This document shows positions 9,290 to 18,640 of a stretch of 64,000 nt of DNA, piece by piece. Position 1 is the first letter of the stretch. Each line of letters opens with the position of its first letter. Position numbers and translations under genes: made by a program. Under the pieces are notes generated by a model that saw only the letters and a program-made list of their open reading frames with translations, had not been told where the DNA came from and did not search any database. Source of the stretch: Bacillus gobiensis (lineage in GTDB: Bacteria; Bacillota; Bacilli; Bacillales; Bacillaceae); assembly GCF_001278705.1 (NCBI RefSeq), contig NZ_CP012600.1:2170190-2234189 (forward strand). The letters run 5' to 3'.

Positions 9290-9436
9290 CCGGCACAGGT
9301 TAAATGCTGAGCACAGTTAAATGTTTTATCGTTTATATCACTCTTATTAAAAGAGAAGACATTTTCCCTTAAAGAGCATATTTTAAAATGCACTATCTAC
9401 TATCATAACACGTTTAGCAATAAGTTCACAGTCGTC

Positions 9437-11959
9437 CTATTGATTTTCCACCCACTGCGTGAAATCAGTTTTAGTAATTAACAGGTCTCTTGGCTTACTT
9501 CCATTGGCCGAAGAAATAAATCCTTCACGCTCCATCATATCAATCAGACGGGCAGCTCTGTTGTATCCAACGCGAAAGCGTCTTTGAAGGCTCGATGTAC
9601 TGGCATGTCCTTGCTCCAACGCGAAATGGCAGGCTTCTAAAAACAGTTCATCCTCTTCTTCCAAAGCACCTGTTTGGCTCATTAATTCTTCCTGTTCAAA
9701 AAGATATGATGGCTTCATTTGCTTTCTCACATGGCTGACTGCCCTTTCAATCTCGCCGTCTGATACAAAATTCCCTTGCAGCCGGACAGGCTTGCCAGAT
9801 CCGTTTTCAAGAAACAACATATCTCCTTTTCCAAGAAGTTTTTCTGCACCGGCCACATCGATGATCGTCCTAGAATCGACTTGGCTGGATACTGAAAAGG
9901 CGATCCTCGTAGAAATATTCGCTTTGATAAGACCTGTAATCACATCGACAGATGGCCTTTGGGTAGCGATTAGAAGATGAATACCACAGGCTCTTGCCTT
10001 TTGTGCGATTCTGCAGATGCTCTCCTCTACATCACCGGGCGCAACCATCATTAAATCGGCCAGCTCATCAATGACAACAACAAGGTAAGGAAGCTTTTCC
10101 CCCATTTGCTCAGTCTGGACTTTTTGATTGAATTTTGTCAGATCGCGAACGCCTGAATGGGCAAACAGCTGATAACGCCGCTCCATTTCCTCGACCACCC
10201 ATTTTAACGCGGCGGTCGCAGCTTTCGGGTCAGTGATGACCGGGCTGACAAGGTGCGGGATCTCATGATATGGAGCAAGCTCAACCATTTTTGGATCAAT
10301 TAACAGCAGTTTTACCTCACTCGGCTCTGATTTATACAGCAAACTAACCAAAATTGTGTTCAGACAGACACTTTTTCCTGAGCCTGTAGAGCCTGCAATA
10401 AGCCCGTGCGGCATTTTTTTTAAATCGAGTACTACAGGCGTTCCCGCAATATCCATTCCAAGAGCCGCTATTAAAGGGGAATCATTCGTTCTGAATTCCT
10501 TGCTCCTGATCATTTCCCTTATGTAGACCATTTTGCTTTCTTTATTCGGAACCTCTATTCCAATTGTGTTTTTGCCTGGAATAGGGGCTTCGATTCGAAT
10601 GTCTCTTGCAGACAAGCTAAGTTTAATGTCATCTGCCAGATTGGTAATTTTGTTTACTTTTACTCCCGGTTCCGGATGAACCTCATATCTCGTTACGGTC
10701 GGACCTTGAGTGACACGAACGACAGTTGCATTCACATGAAAGTTCTTCAACGTTCGATTTAAGAGTTCTTTTTGTTCATTCACCCAGTTATGATTATCTG
10801 CTCTTTGAGCGGCCGGAACGTCAAGTAATGACAATTCAGGAAATTTATAACCGCTTCCTCCTGCGCCTTTCCTTTTATCGGAAGCAAGCATAAGTACATT
10901 AAACGGATTGCTTGATTCCTCTTTCTTTTGACCTGATGCGGTGATAGGCGTTTGTTTCGACTGCACCACCGTCGGAGATTCCCGATCCGTATTCTTGACG
11001 ATTTTTGTATCGGGAGCTTTCGGCTCACCATCTATAGCAGATGCGGATTCTTCATTTATTAGAACCGGTTTCTCATCTTGGTCTTCTTTCTTTTCAGTGA
11101 CCTCAAAATGAGGGGCAGGCTCTTCCACCGATTGTTCTGCTTCGACAAACGGAAAGGCAGGCTCTTGTCTTTCTGCATTCTGTTGCAAAGATTCTTCCGT
11201 CTCTATATTGTCTTCTTGAGATGATTCTACTTCAAAAGAAAGGCCAAGGTCTCTTTTCTCTGAAGTCCGGTCTCTGTTTGAATCGTTAACTGCCACTGGT
11301 TCACCATCTAAAGCGGATTCAGATGCTTCCGTAATAAGAAGCGGTTTCTCGGTTTCGTCATCTTTCTTTTCAGTGACCTCAGTGCGGGGGCGAGACTCCT
11401 CTTCCGATTGTTCTGCTTCGACAAACGGAAAGGTGGGCTCTTCTTTTTCTGCATTCTGCTGTAAAGCTTCTTCCGTCTCTATAATGTCTTCATGAGATGA
11501 ATCTACTTCAAAGGAAAGCCCAAGGCCGCTTTTCTCTGAAGTCCGGTCTCTATTTGAGTTCTTTCCGGCCAACGGATCCCTCTCTTCTTCTTTAGACAAG
11601 CTTGTTCGGTAAAAATCCTTAATAGGTGTTTCTTGTCTTTGCTTAAATCCGTAAATCGGAGAAGGAATAACCGTTGGTTTAAATGCCTTTTTTTCATTGG
11701 CAGAGTGTTGGCTTATAGTTTCTTTCGATTGATTTTTAGGGTTGTATTGAGTCGGCTCTGCTTGTTCAGCCGGCTCTTCGTCATCTTTAATCAGAGGAAA
11801 ACGAAATTTCCCTTGATTAGGAAATCGATCGTGCAGACCGGTCTCTAATTTATCTTCGTATTCTTCCTTTCGATCATACGGCTCATGTTCAAAAGGTTGT
11901 TCTTCATAATTCTCGGTTTGGCCTGATCCGAGGCTGAATATTTTTGTTAACCAGCTCAC
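9437..11959 (-). CDS. sftA: SftA (YtpT), FtsK/SpoIIIE-family DNA translocase
   Basis: An 840-residue soluble FtsK-like motor. In B. subtilis it sits at the division septum and clears chromosomal DNA from the closing septum. Residues 1-350 are an acidic, low-complexity linker with no transmembrane helices. They are followed by the FtsK alpha domain, the beta ATPase with Walker A GSTGSGKS (523-530) and Walker B LVVVIDELADL, and a C-terminal gamma winged helix. Residues 135-221 and 227-313 are two copies of one 87-residue unit, a recent duplication. The start is GTG after AAGAGAGTGAT. At 840 residues it is shorter than the ~950 of B. subtilis SftA, with the difference in the linker. Confidence 0.94.
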   Translation of the reverse strand: MSWLTKIFSLGSGQTENYEEQPFEHEPYDRKEEYEDKLETGLHDRFPNQGKFRFPLIKDDEEPAEQAEPTQYNPKNQSKETISQHSANEKKAFKPTVIPSPIYGFKQRQETPIKDFYRTSLSKEEERDPLAGKNSNRDRTSEKSGLGLSFEVDSSHEDIIETEEALQQNAEKEEPTFPFVEAEQSEEESRPRTEVTEKKDDETEKPLLITEASESALDGEPVAVNDSNRDRTSEKRDLGLSFEVESSQEDNIETEESLQQNAERQEPAFPFVEAEQSVEEPAPHFEVTEKKEDQDEKPVLINEESASAIDGEPKAPDTKIVKNTDRESPTVVQSKQTPITASGQKKEESSNPFNVLMLASDKRKGAGGSGYKFPELSLLDVPAAQRADNHNWVNEQKELLNRTLKNFHVNATVVRVTQGPTVTRYEVHPEPGVKVNKITNLADDIKLSLSARDIRIEAPIPGKNTIGIEVPNKESKMVYIREMIRSKEFRTNDSPLIAALGMDIAGTPVVLDLKKMPHGLIAGSTGSGKSVCLNTILVSLLYKSEPSEVKLLLIDPKMVELAPYHEIPHLVSPVITDPKAATAALKWVVEEMERRYQLFAHSGVRDLTKFNQKVQTEQMGEKLPYLVVVIDELADLMMVAPGDVEESICRIAQKARACGIHLLIATQRPSVDVITGLIKANISTRIAFSVSSQVDSRTIIDVAGAEKLLGKGDMLFLENGSGKPVRLQGNFVSDGEIERAVSHVRKQMKPSYLFEQEELMSQTGALEEEDELFLEACHFALEQGHASTSSLQRRFRVGYNRAARLIDMMEREGFISSANGSKPRDLLITKTDFTQWVENQ
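11021..11557 (-). repeat. In-frame tandem duplication within sftA
   Basis: Two copies, 11297-11557 and 11021-11281, have a period of 276 bp (92 codons) and encode the same 87-residue acidic segment. Each begins SNRDRTSEK and ends DGEP. The copies align with no internal indels and remain clearly similar in DNA, so the duplication appears recent. It lengthens the disordered linker ahead of the motor. Confidence 0.9.
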
Positions 11960-12061
11960 TATCTATCACTCTCTTTGTTTCCCTTGATTTTTTTGGGCGA
12001 TATTTAGTATACCACTGAACTTGAAGTCTGTGAAAGCTTAAATAGTCTGTTCGATATACAG

Positions 12062-12095
12062 AAAAAAAGCCATTAAACATATGCTTAATGACTTT
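12062..12095 (-). terminator. Terminator of the ytpPQR operon
   Basis: On the minus strand, AAAGTCATTAAGC and a matching arm ending AATGGCTTT precede a run of seven T. It separates ytpR from sftA, so sftA is probably transcribed from its own promoter. Confidence 0.8.
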
Positions 12096-12120
12096 ATATT
12101 ATAAATGATTCGGTTTTATC

Positions 12121-12756
12121 TTAAATTTTTTGGGAGGTTCCGCTTGATTCGATCAGCATAAATTCATCTCCGGCCTCAAATTCGTCACTGAGCACCAGAA
12201 TTCCCTTTTCTTGCGGAGCATCAGGAAGCTGAAGTTCTTTGGCAGAGCAAATCATGCCGCTTGAAGGTATCCCTCTAAGCTCAGCATCTTTAATTACCAT
12301 ACCATTTGGCATAACTGCACCTGTCTTAGCAACGACTACCTTTTGACCTTGGCTGACATTTGGGGCACCGCAAACAATTTGCAGCGTTTCATCCCCTACG
12401 TCAACGTTACAGACGCTTAATTTATCCGCGTTCGGGTGCTTTTCCTTGGAAAGAATGTACCCTACGACAAATTTGGAAGAAAGATCCGGTTCAAGCTGGT
12501 CTTTCACATGATTCCTGCTGAAAATTTCATTGATATCCTGCACAAAGGTTTCAGAAAGAGGAACAGGTCCTCTATCAGTTATTTTCATATACGATGAAAC
12601 ATTAAAAATATTATATCCTACGATTTCCTTTGTAGATGGATCAATGATTTTGACAACATCGCCGTTTCTTTCGATTAGTCGATCAGGAGAATCAACATTT
12701 TGGATTGTTATTAGCAACGTGTCGCCAATACCCTCCAAATTATAAAATGCATTCAT
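12121..12756 (-). CDS. ytpR: YtpR, tRNA-binding OB-fold protein
   Basis: A 211-residue protein of the YtpR family. An N-terminal ~90-residue domain precedes an EMAPII/Arc1p-like OB-fold tRNA-binding domain. The conserved segments [21 protein letters not shown] and [11 protein letters not shown] are the same as in the N-terminus of PheT (phenylalanyl-tRNA synthetase beta). Its physiological role is not established. It has a good AAGGAG ribosome binding site and is last in the ytpP-ytpQ-ytpR operon. Confidence 0.9.
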   Translation of the reverse strand: MNAFYNLEGIGDTLLITIQNVDSPDRLIERNGDVVKIIDPSTKEIVGYNIFNVSSYMKITDRGPVPLSETFVQDINEIFSRNHVKDQLEPDLSSKFVVGYILSKEKHPNADKLSVCNVDVGDETLQIVCGAPNVSQGQKVVVAKTGAVMPNGMVIKDAELRGIPSSGMICSAKELQLPDAPQEKGILVLSDEFEAGDEFMLIESSGTSQKI

Positions 12757-12770
12757 AATACGTCTCCTTT

Positions 12771-13580
12771 TTACTTGTTTTGAGGTTTGCTTTTCGCCAT
12801 GATGAAAACAGGTTCCAGTTTACCATCTTGATATAAAAATGATAAGGCGGTAATCGGCACAGTGCCGCTAGCAAAAAAGCTCATAGACATTTGTCCGAGA
12901 ATGTCATATCCGGCTTCATTTTTAACATCAGCAAGGATAAGTACATCCTGATGAGGGACAGATAGAGCAAACTCACCTTCTATTTTCTTTTCATACTCAT
13001 TGATAATCGCTTCATTTAAAATCCTGCTCGCGTCATATCCGTCATTGGCTCTGAAAAAATAAAACGTATTTCCGGCAACCGTATCTTCCTTGACAACCGT
13101 TGGCAAGGAACGAAGGTTAAATGCTGCGGTTTCTCTGATCCTATTTTTTGTCCAGCCTTCCTTTGTCAGCATTTGTTCGTCGATCAGACGATAAGAGTTT
13201 CCAAGGTCCAGGGCAAAATAGACTCTTGTTTCCGCTGTATGCTCATCAAAAACGAGTGGAACGCCTTTGCTTGATTGGGTGGGAAATGAAGTGGAACGGA
13301 TAACCGGAAATACTTTGCTTTCCTTACCGGTTATTTCTTGGCCTTCCCCTTTCATCGCACTCAGGGCTTCTCTCACATAATACAAGACTTCTTCAATGGC
13401 CTGCTCCTTCTTTTGTTCCCATTTTGCAATTATAGGGGGCAGATCTAACGTAATGCCTTTGCCGGATAGTGTATCTTCCACACGAAGTGTATCTTTATCC
13501 CTGTCAAAATGAAAGGACAGGTTTTCACTTTGCAGCCGCTCTTTTAGTAATCTGCTGAGCTTTACTGAGGTCATTTTCAT
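12771..13580 (-). CDS. ytpQ: YtpQ, DUF1444 protein
   Basis: A 269-residue DUF1444 family protein without signal peptide or transmembrane segments. No catalytic motif is recognised and no function can be given. It lies between the thioredoxin-like ytpP (18 bases upstream) and ytpR (14 bases downstream), so the three form one operon, as in B. subtilis. The ribosome binding site AAGGGAG is a little far from the ATG at 13580. The ATG two codons in (MTSVKL) is an alternative but would be farther still. Confidence 0.88.
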   Translation of the reverse strand: MKMTSVKLSRLLKERLQSENLSFHFDRDKDTLRVEDTLSGKGITLDLPPIIAKWEQKKEQAIEEVLYYVREALSAMKGEGQEITGKESKVFPVIRSTSFPTQSSKGVPLVFDEHTAETRVYFALDLGNSYRLIDEQMLTKEGWTKNRIRETAAFNLRSLPTVVKEDTVAGNTFYFFRANDGYDASRILNEAIINEYEKKIEGEFALSVPHQDVLILADVKNEAGYDILGQMSMSFFASGTVPITALSFLYQDGKLEPVFIMAKSKPQNK

Positions 13581-13598
13581 AAGTAAAACAGCTCCCTT

Positions 13599-13922
13599 CT
13601 ATAGTTTGGCGAGGGACTCCGTTAAAAATTGCTCGATTTCCGCTTGCGTCTTTCTGTCTTTGCTGACAAAACGATTGACCTCTTTCCCCTCATTAAAGAC
13701 AAGAAAGCTTGGAATGCCAAAAACATTCCATTCAGCACACGTATCTATAAATTTGTCACGATCCACGTGGTACAGTGTAAATTCAGGAAAATCCGCTTCA
13801 ACAGCAGGCAAAATCGGTTCGATGATACGGCAGTCCGGACACCAATCCGCTGAAAACATCAACAGCGTGTTTTCCTCTTGGATGACTTGCTCCAGCTCTT
13901 CTTGTGTTTCGATATTTTTCAT
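13599..13922 (-). CDS. ytpP: YtpP, thioredoxin-like protein
   Basis: A 107-residue thioredoxin-fold protein with the dithiol active site WCPDC at residues 27-31 and the conserved cis-proline in GIPSF. It is probably a thiol-disulfide reductase in the cytoplasm; no signal peptide is present. First gene of ytpPQR, with a good ribosome binding site. The partner is unknown. Confidence 0.92.
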   Translation of the reverse strand: MKNIETQEELEQVIQEENTLLMFSADWCPDCRIIEPILPAVEADFPEFTLYHVDRDKFIDTCAEWNVFGIPSFLVFNEGKEVNRFVSKDRKTQAEIEQFLTESLAKL

Positions 13923-13976
13923 TTGATTCCCTCCGTTACTAATTGGGCACCTATCTTCCCATCTTCATATACACGG

Positions 13977-14006
13977 ATCATATCAAAGTATCCGTGGTAA
14001 GACCAA
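13977..14006 (-). promoter_or_regulatory. Possible promoter of ytpPQR
   Basis: On the minus strand, TTGGTC, an 18-base spacer and TATGAT lie about 55 bases upstream of ytpP. The -35 match is weak. Confidence 0.4.
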
Positions 14007-14014
14007 CAAAATGC

Positions 14015-14046
14015 AAAAAAGATCCTCGGGACAGGCGGATCTTTTA
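14015..14046 (-). terminator. Terminator of ytoP
   Basis: AAAAAGATCC and GGATCTTTTA flank an 11-base loop just beyond the ytoP stop. Confidence 0.8.
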
Positions 14047-14054
14047 TATACTCA

Positions 14055-15128
14055 TTATACGCTTTCTATAATGGTTTCAAACGTTGTTTTATCTGCGGCC
14101 CGCACAAGCTTTACGAGTAGTTCCTTCGCTGCTGCATAATCGTCAATGTGGATAATCGAAGAATTAGTATGGACGTATCTTGAGCAAATTCCGATAACGG
14201 CGGATGGAACTCCGGTGTTAGCGATATGGACTCGGCCGGCATCAGTGCCTCCGGGTGAAACAAAATATTGATACGGAATCTGGTTTGATTCTGCGGTATC
14301 TAAAACAAATTCCCGCATTCCTCGATGTGTCACCATCGTCCTATCAAAGATTCGAAGCAAGGTACCCTTTCCAAGCTGTCCGAATTCTTTTTTATCTCCG
14401 CCCATATCATTGGCTGGACTGGCATCTACCGCAAAAAACAAATCAGGCTGAATAAGGCTTGCGGCAGTCTGCGCTCCTCTTAAACCTACCTCTTCTTGTA
14501 CGGTGGCGCCGGAAAATATAGTATTGGGCAAATCTTCGCCTTGAAGCTCTTTTAACAGTTCAATGCTTAGTCCGCATCCGTACCGATTATCCCATGCCTT
14601 TGACATGATTTTTTTCGGATTTGCCATAACGGTAAAAGGACACACTGGAACTACCTGCTGGCCGGGTTTAATTCCAAGTTTTTCAGCATCTGCTTTATCG
14701 TCTGCACCGATATCAATTAGCATATTCTTTATTTGCATCGGACGGTTTCGCTGTTCTTCACTTAAAAGATGGGGAGGAATGCTTCCGATGACTCCGGGAA
14801 CCGGCCCGTTTTCCGTATATATAGTCACTCGTTGAGCTAGCAAGACCTGGCTCCACCAGCCGCCCAGCGTTTGAAAGCGAAGCATACCGTTTTCTGTAAT
14901 GGATGTTACCATAAACCCGACTTCATCCATGTGTCCGGCAACCATCACCTTAGGAGAGCCTTCAGGACCTTTTTTTACCCCAAAAATACTTCCCAGCCTG
15001 TCCTGGATCAACTCATCTGAATATTTTTCAAGCTCTGTTTTCATAAACGCCCGAACCTGATGCTCATTTCCAGAAGCTCCAGGCAATTGCGTCAGCGTTT
15101 GAAAGAGCTCAATCGTTTCCTGATTCAT
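14055..15128 (-). CDS. ytoP: YtoP, M42-family aminopeptidase
   Basis: A 357-residue peptidase of the M42 (glutamyl aminopeptidase/cellulase M-like) family, a cytoplasmic dinuclear metallo-aminopeptidase. AGHMDEVGF carries the first metal ligands, SKAWDNRYG the bridging aspartate, and [11 protein letters not shown] the catalytic glutamate pair. VDASPAND and the late H in IHIDDY are also conserved. The length matches the B. subtilis homologue. It is monocistronic between the ytpPQR promoter and the divergent ytzB. The natural substrate is not known. Confidence 0.92.
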   Translation of the reverse strand: MNQETIELFQTLTQLPGASGNEHQVRAFMKTELEKYSDELIQDRLGSIFGVKKGPEGSPKVMVAGHMDEVGFMVTSITENGMLRFQTLGGWWSQVLLAQRVTIYTENGPVPGVIGSIPPHLLSEEQRNRPMQIKNMLIDIGADDKADAEKLGIKPGQQVVPVCPFTVMANPKKIMSKAWDNRYGCGLSIELLKELQGEDLPNTIFSGATVQEEVGLRGAQTAASLIQPDLFFAVDASPANDMGGDKKEFGQLGKGTLLRIFDRTMVTHRGMREFVLDTAESNQIPYQYFVSPGGTDAGRVHIANTGVPSAVIGICSRYVHTNSSIIHIDDYAAAKELLVKLVRAADKTTFETIIESV

Positions 15129-15208
15129 TGTTTTCCCTCATTTCCCTTATGTATAACCCTTATTTTACAGAACGAAGCAAAAAGATTCTAGCCAAAAGAG
15201 GCCTTCTC

Positions 15209-15237
15209 TTAACATTGCCAATCTTGTCCGTTATAAT
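15209..15237 (+). promoter_or_regulatory. Sigma-A promoter of ytzB
   Basis: TTAACA, a 17-base spacer and a perfect TATAAT lie about 30 bases upstream of ytzB. Confidence 0.85.
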
Positions 15238-15268
15238 AAAAACAATATGAAATTGGAGGTGCAGCCTA

Positions 15269-15583
15269 ATGAAATTACGCCATATTCTTTTAGGTGCCGG
15301 CCTAAGCTTGGCTGCTGCTTTTATCGTTAAGCAGTACGCAGATAATTCTTATATTTCTTCTGAAAAAGCGCTTCACATTGTCAAATCAGCATTTAAACAA
15401 AGAGGACCGATTGATGGATCCTGGATATACTCAGTTCCCGAGCCGTACGTCATTAATGGCGAAACTGTTCCTGTTTATAAAACCGGGATCACTCGCTCTG
15501 CATTTGGGGAACTTGAGCAGTATGAGGTTATGATTCATGCGAAAACCGGCATGATCGTAGAAATTATTGATTCGGTCGCTTAA
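15269..15583 (+). CDS. ytzB: YtzB, PepSY-domain protein
   Basis: A 104-residue protein with an N-terminal hydrophobic segment (residues 5-21, signal anchor) and a single PepSY-like domain beginning at SSEKALHIVKSAF. PepSY domains are often extracytoplasmic and linked to peptidase control, so an outward-facing membrane-anchored protein is likely. The start follows TTGGAGGT. It has its own strong promoter and terminator. Function unknown. Confidence 0.88.
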   Translation: MKLRHILLGAGLSLAAAFIVKQYADNSYISSEKALHIVKSAFKQRGPIDGSWIYSVPEPYVINGETVPVYKTGITRSAFGELEQYEVMIHAKTGMIVEIIDSVA

Positions 15584-15599
15584 AAAGCACATGCAGAAT

Positions 15600-15638
15600 A
15601 ACTAGTGGGGAAGCAAGGATTCCCCACTAGTTTTATTC
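15600..15638. terminator. Bidirectional terminator between ytzB and ytnP
   Basis: ACTAGTGGGGAA pairs with TTCCCCACTAGT across seven bases and is followed by TTTTATT. It lies between convergent genes and slightly overlaps the ytnP stop. Confidence 0.9.
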
Positions 15639-16490
15639 CTTATGCTTTGTTTTTTCCCGAATGACGGAATCAGAAATTCCCTGGTTTCTGTCCCATTTAA
15701 CGGCACGGTAATACGCATCGTGGTAAAACGTCAGCCACGCTTCTTTCTCTTCAGAGAACTTCTGCCATCTTTGTTTTTCGGAAATCGAAGTCATCGGATA
15801 GTCATCATAAGCAAGGACCCATAAAGGATTTTTATGAGCAAGTGTTGGCATAAGATCCGCAAAATGCACTGCTGTTTCTCCGCCATCCTCCAGCACAATG
15901 ATGCTGTGCCCGTCACTGTGGCCGCCTGTATGCAGCATAGTAATGCCTTTGATGATTTCTTTCTTTTTGCTATAAGTTTTGACTTGATTTTCAACAGGCT
16001 CCCAATTCTCTTTCCAGTATGTATTTCGAGAACGGATATTCGGCTGTTTCATTTCCTCCCATTCCGTCTGAGATGTCCAAATTTCCGCCTTTGGAAACAT
16101 ACTAACGAGCTTGTCACCTTCATAACTGCTGAGACCGCATGCGTGATCAAAATGCATATGAGTCATTAATACGTATTGAATATCACAGGGCCTTAAACCT
16201 ATCTCTTTTAAGGATGCTTCGAGATTTGACTCCTCGGTCACTCCGTAGTTTCTTATCTGTTTTGCAGATAATCTCCCCTTGCCGATTCCCGAATCAATGA
16301 GCAGATTGATTTCGTTTTTCTGAACAAGTATCGGATCCGTTCGCAGTTCCACTTGATTCAGCTCATTAACCGGATACTTTTTTGACCAAAGAGGCTTTGG
16401 CACAACACCAAACATCGCTCCTCCATCCATATGGGTGACGCCTCCGTCAAGCCAGGTAAGTGTGATCGATCCAATTTTTAATTGTTCCAA
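15633..16490 (-). CDS. ytnP: YtnP, metallo-beta-lactamase-fold lactonase
   Basis: A 285-residue metallo-beta-lactamase-fold hydrolase. The HMHFDHA motif supplies the zinc ligands, and [10 protein letters not shown] and HFADL follow. B. subtilis YtnP is a lactonase that quenches N-acyl-homoserine lactones and interferes with signalling in Streptomyces. No signal peptide is seen. The start codon is TTG, preceded by GGCGGGGG. The gene lies between ytzB (convergent) and trmB. Confidence 0.9.
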   Translation of the reverse strand: MEQLKIGSITLTWLDGGVTHMDGGAMFGVVPKPLWSKKYPVNELNQVELRTDPILVQKNEINLLIDSGIGKGRLSAKQIRNYGVTEESNLEASLKEIGLRPCDIQYVLMTHMHFDHACGLSSYEGDKLVSMFPKAEIWTSQTEWEEMKQPNIRSRNTYWKENWEPVENQVKTYSKKKEIIKGITMLHTGGHSDGHSIIVLEDGGETAVHFADLMPTLAHKNPLWVLAYDDYPMTSISEKQRWQKFSEEKEAWLTFYHDAYYRAVKWDRNQGISDSVIREKTKHKE

Positions 16491-16591
16491 AATAACCCCC
16501 GCCTTTCATTTCATTCAGGCTCTCCATAACATTACAGGCAGAAGCCGATCGGAGCTCCTGCCTGAAAAAAATTTTGTAACGTATGCTTTTA

Positions 16592-17233
16592 TTACGATCT
16601 CCATTCCACTTCTGCACGGTAAATCCGTTGCCCTTTCGAAGAAAATTTTTCTTCGTATTCTGTCATTATGTTTCCTTCTATTCCACTGTTATGCAAATCG
16701 AGACTGACGTCGGTCAGAAGTAATCCGTATTCAGAAAAGCTTTTCAAGGAGTATTCAAAAAGCCCTTGGTTATCCGTTTTAAAATGGATTGCTCCTTTTC
16801 CGCCAAGTATTTTTTCATATTGCTTTAAAAAGTAAGAATGGGTCAAACGGCGTTTCTCGTGACGTTTTTTCGGCCAAGGATCTGAAAAATTCAAGTAGAT
16901 TCGATCCACTTCGCCTTCTTCAAAAATATCAGTAAGTGAATCAGCGTTCATGTTGATCATTTTAACATTTTGCAGCCCCATATCCTGTATCTTTTTTGCT
17001 GCAGTTACGATCACACTTTTTGCCAACTCGATCCCAATATAATTGATATCTTGATTTTGTTTTGCCATTCCCGTAATAAATTGGCCTTTTCCGGTCCCCA
17101 CTTCGATGTGCAAAGGTTGATTTGCAGTAAAAACATTTTCCCATTGCCCATTGAGCGTTTCTGGATCAGAAATAACCACATCGGAATTTTCTCTTAAAAA
17201 ATCATCCGCCCATGGCTTATTGCGCATTCTCAT
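16592..17233 (-). CDS. trmB: tRNA (guanine-N7-)-methyltransferase TrmB
   Basis: A 213-residue SAM-dependent enzyme that makes m7G46 in the tRNA variable loop. The SAM-binding loop EVGTGKG lies near residues 43-49, and the family hallmark [12 protein letters not shown] near 117-128. The N-terminal RMRNKPWA is typical. It starts with ATG after AGGGGTG. A hairpin (16533-16562) follows but has no T run. Confidence 0.95.
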   Translation of the reverse strand: MRMRNKPWADDFLRENSDVVISDPETLNGQWENVFTANQPLHIEVGTGKGQFITGMAKQNQDINYIGIELAKSVIVTAAKKIQDMGLQNVKMINMNADSLTDIFEEGEVDRIYLNFSDPWPKKRHEKRRLTHSYFLKQYEKILGGKGAIHFKTDNQGLFEYSLKSFSEYGLLLTDVSLDLHNSGIEGNIMTEYEEKFSSKGQRIYRAEVEWRS

Positions 17234-17385
17234 ATCAAAACACCCCTGAATGTAATTCTTCCTTAATGTGGTCAGTTTTACACAGAAACAAAATAAATAG
17301 GCTCCTTTTTTAGGAACCGAACTAATGAATAAATAACGCTTGAAAAGAACAGTTTAAGTTTATGAAAACGAAGGGAAGTGAAAGC

Positions 17386-17664
17386 ATGGGATTGAATTAT
17401 TTTGATCAAGTTCATTTGCTGAAAGACATATTAGCTGCCCATCTATCAGATTGCTGCGGTACAACAGCTGAATACGAACAGCTGGAACGAATTATTAAGT
17501 CTCTAATGGTTAACACCGAACTTGATACAAACATGAAAAGCATACTTGGAGACATCTACAGGTACAGCCAATCCGGAATATCTGCAGCTTCTATGGACGG
17601 CCATATTTCCGAGCATCAAGAAAACCTGACCCATTGGATTAAAGAAATAGATTCCTACTCCTGA
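17386..17664 (+). CDS. ytzH: YtzH-like protein
   Basis: A 92-residue soluble protein of the YtzH family with no known domain. It is alpha-helical in appearance and has two adjacent cysteines (SDCCGT). The start is set at the ATG following GGGAAGTGAAAGC; eight further upstream codons are open but lack a ribosome binding site. The 3' end overlaps the convergent ytmP by ten bases with no terminator between them. Function unknown. Confidence 0.85.
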   Translation: MGLNYFDQVHLLKDILAAHLSDCCGTTAEYEQLERIIKSLMVNTELDTNMKSILGDIYRYSQSGISAASMDGHISEHQENLTHWIKEIDSYS

Positions 17665-18470
17665 CTCTCGAGCTTTATTAGCAATGTTTCCACTTTTTTC
17701 AAGGTTTGATGCAATTCATTTTCATTCTCTTTAGATACAGCCCAGAATAAATTTGAAAGCGTATCTGCAAGAACATACCATAACATACGTAAACGCAGTA
17801 CGCTTGTTAATTCAACGCCGTATTGTAACAACCAGTTTCGCCACTCAGATTCCGCAATATAGTGATAAAGCAAAGGACCGAGATCGATGGCAGGATCAGC
17901 TATCACTGCTCCGTCCCAATCGATCAGATAAAGCTGATCATTATCTGCCAAAAGCCAATTATTATGGTTCAAATCTGAATGGCAAACTACCTTTTCGCTA
18001 TGCCGGATTTGTTCAATATGTCCCTCTAGATAACGGAGGGCACGCTCAAGAAGCGGATGGCTGTATCGCAAATATGTAAAGTTATACTTTAGCTGCTCAA
18101 CGACTGCATCTGGAGTCAGCGGATTTTTCCCGAGCCTTTTCAGCATATCCACCAGCTCTTTGGAACTATGAATTTTTTTAAGCAGCTCTGCAACCTGTTT
18201 TCCTTCCATATCTTTTGGCTTGAGTTCTCTTCCGCTCAGCCAATGTTGGGCTGTTATGACATCACCATTTTCCATTCGCTTTGTCCAAACCAGCTTAGGT
18301 ACAATTCCTTCAGCAGACAAAACAGCTAAAAATGGTGAGCTGTTGCGCTTTAAGAAAAGTTTTTGTCCGTTATGTTTTGCTAAAAAAGCATCTCCTGTAG
18401 CACCTCCAGCAGGGAAAAGCTCCCACTCGCTACCAAGTAATTGTCCCAACCAGTTCATATCAATTTTCAA
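17655..18470 (-). CDS. ytmP: YtmP, APH-family phosphotransferase
   Basis: A 271-residue aminoglycoside-phosphotransferase/choline-kinase-fold protein. The Brenner catalytic motif CHSDLNHNNWLL (aspartate and asparagine) is followed by the metal-binding LIDWDGAV. The early lysine is in KLFLKRN. The substrate is unknown; such proteins phosphorylate small hydroxyl compounds. The first codon is TTG at 18470; an ATG at 18458 is an alternative, and neither has a strong ribosome binding site. The stop overlaps the end of ytzH. Confidence 0.85.
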   Translation of the reverse strand: MKIDMNWLGQLLGSEWELFPAGGATGDAFLAKHNGQKLFLKRNSSPFLAVLSAEGIVPKLVWTKRMENGDVITAQHWLSGRELKPKDMEGKQVAELLKKIHSSKELVDMLKRLGKNPLTPDAVVEQLKYNFTYLRYSHPLLERALRYLEGHIEQIRHSEKVVCHSDLNHNNWLLADNDQLYLIDWDGAVIADPAIDLGPLLYHYIAESEWRNWLLQYGVELTSVLRLRMLWYVLADTLSNLFWAVSKENENELHQTLKKVETLLIKLESQE

Positions 18471-18540
18471 CCCATCATTTCTGAATTATTTTAGTGACCC
18501 AAGAAGCATGGACTCTTATTATACAAAATCTTTAATAAAA

Positions 18541-18588
18541 TAAAAAAGACAGCTATTGATGAGTCTTTGTGCTAAGCAATAGCCGTCA
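18541..18588 (-). terminator. Terminator of amyX
   Basis: On the minus strand, GACGGCTATTG and CAATAGCTGTC flank a loop and are followed by TTTTTTATTTTA. Confidence 0.85.
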
Positions 18589-18640
18589 TATAAATATTAT
18601 CTCTATCTACAGAGCTTCGTCAAGTAAAACAAGAAAATTC

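Noticed and set aside
16533-16562. Hairpin CAGGCAG...CTGCCTG between trmB and ytnP as a terminator
   Set aside because: The stem is real but no T run follows in the minus-strand direction; the A-rich tract is on the wrong side.
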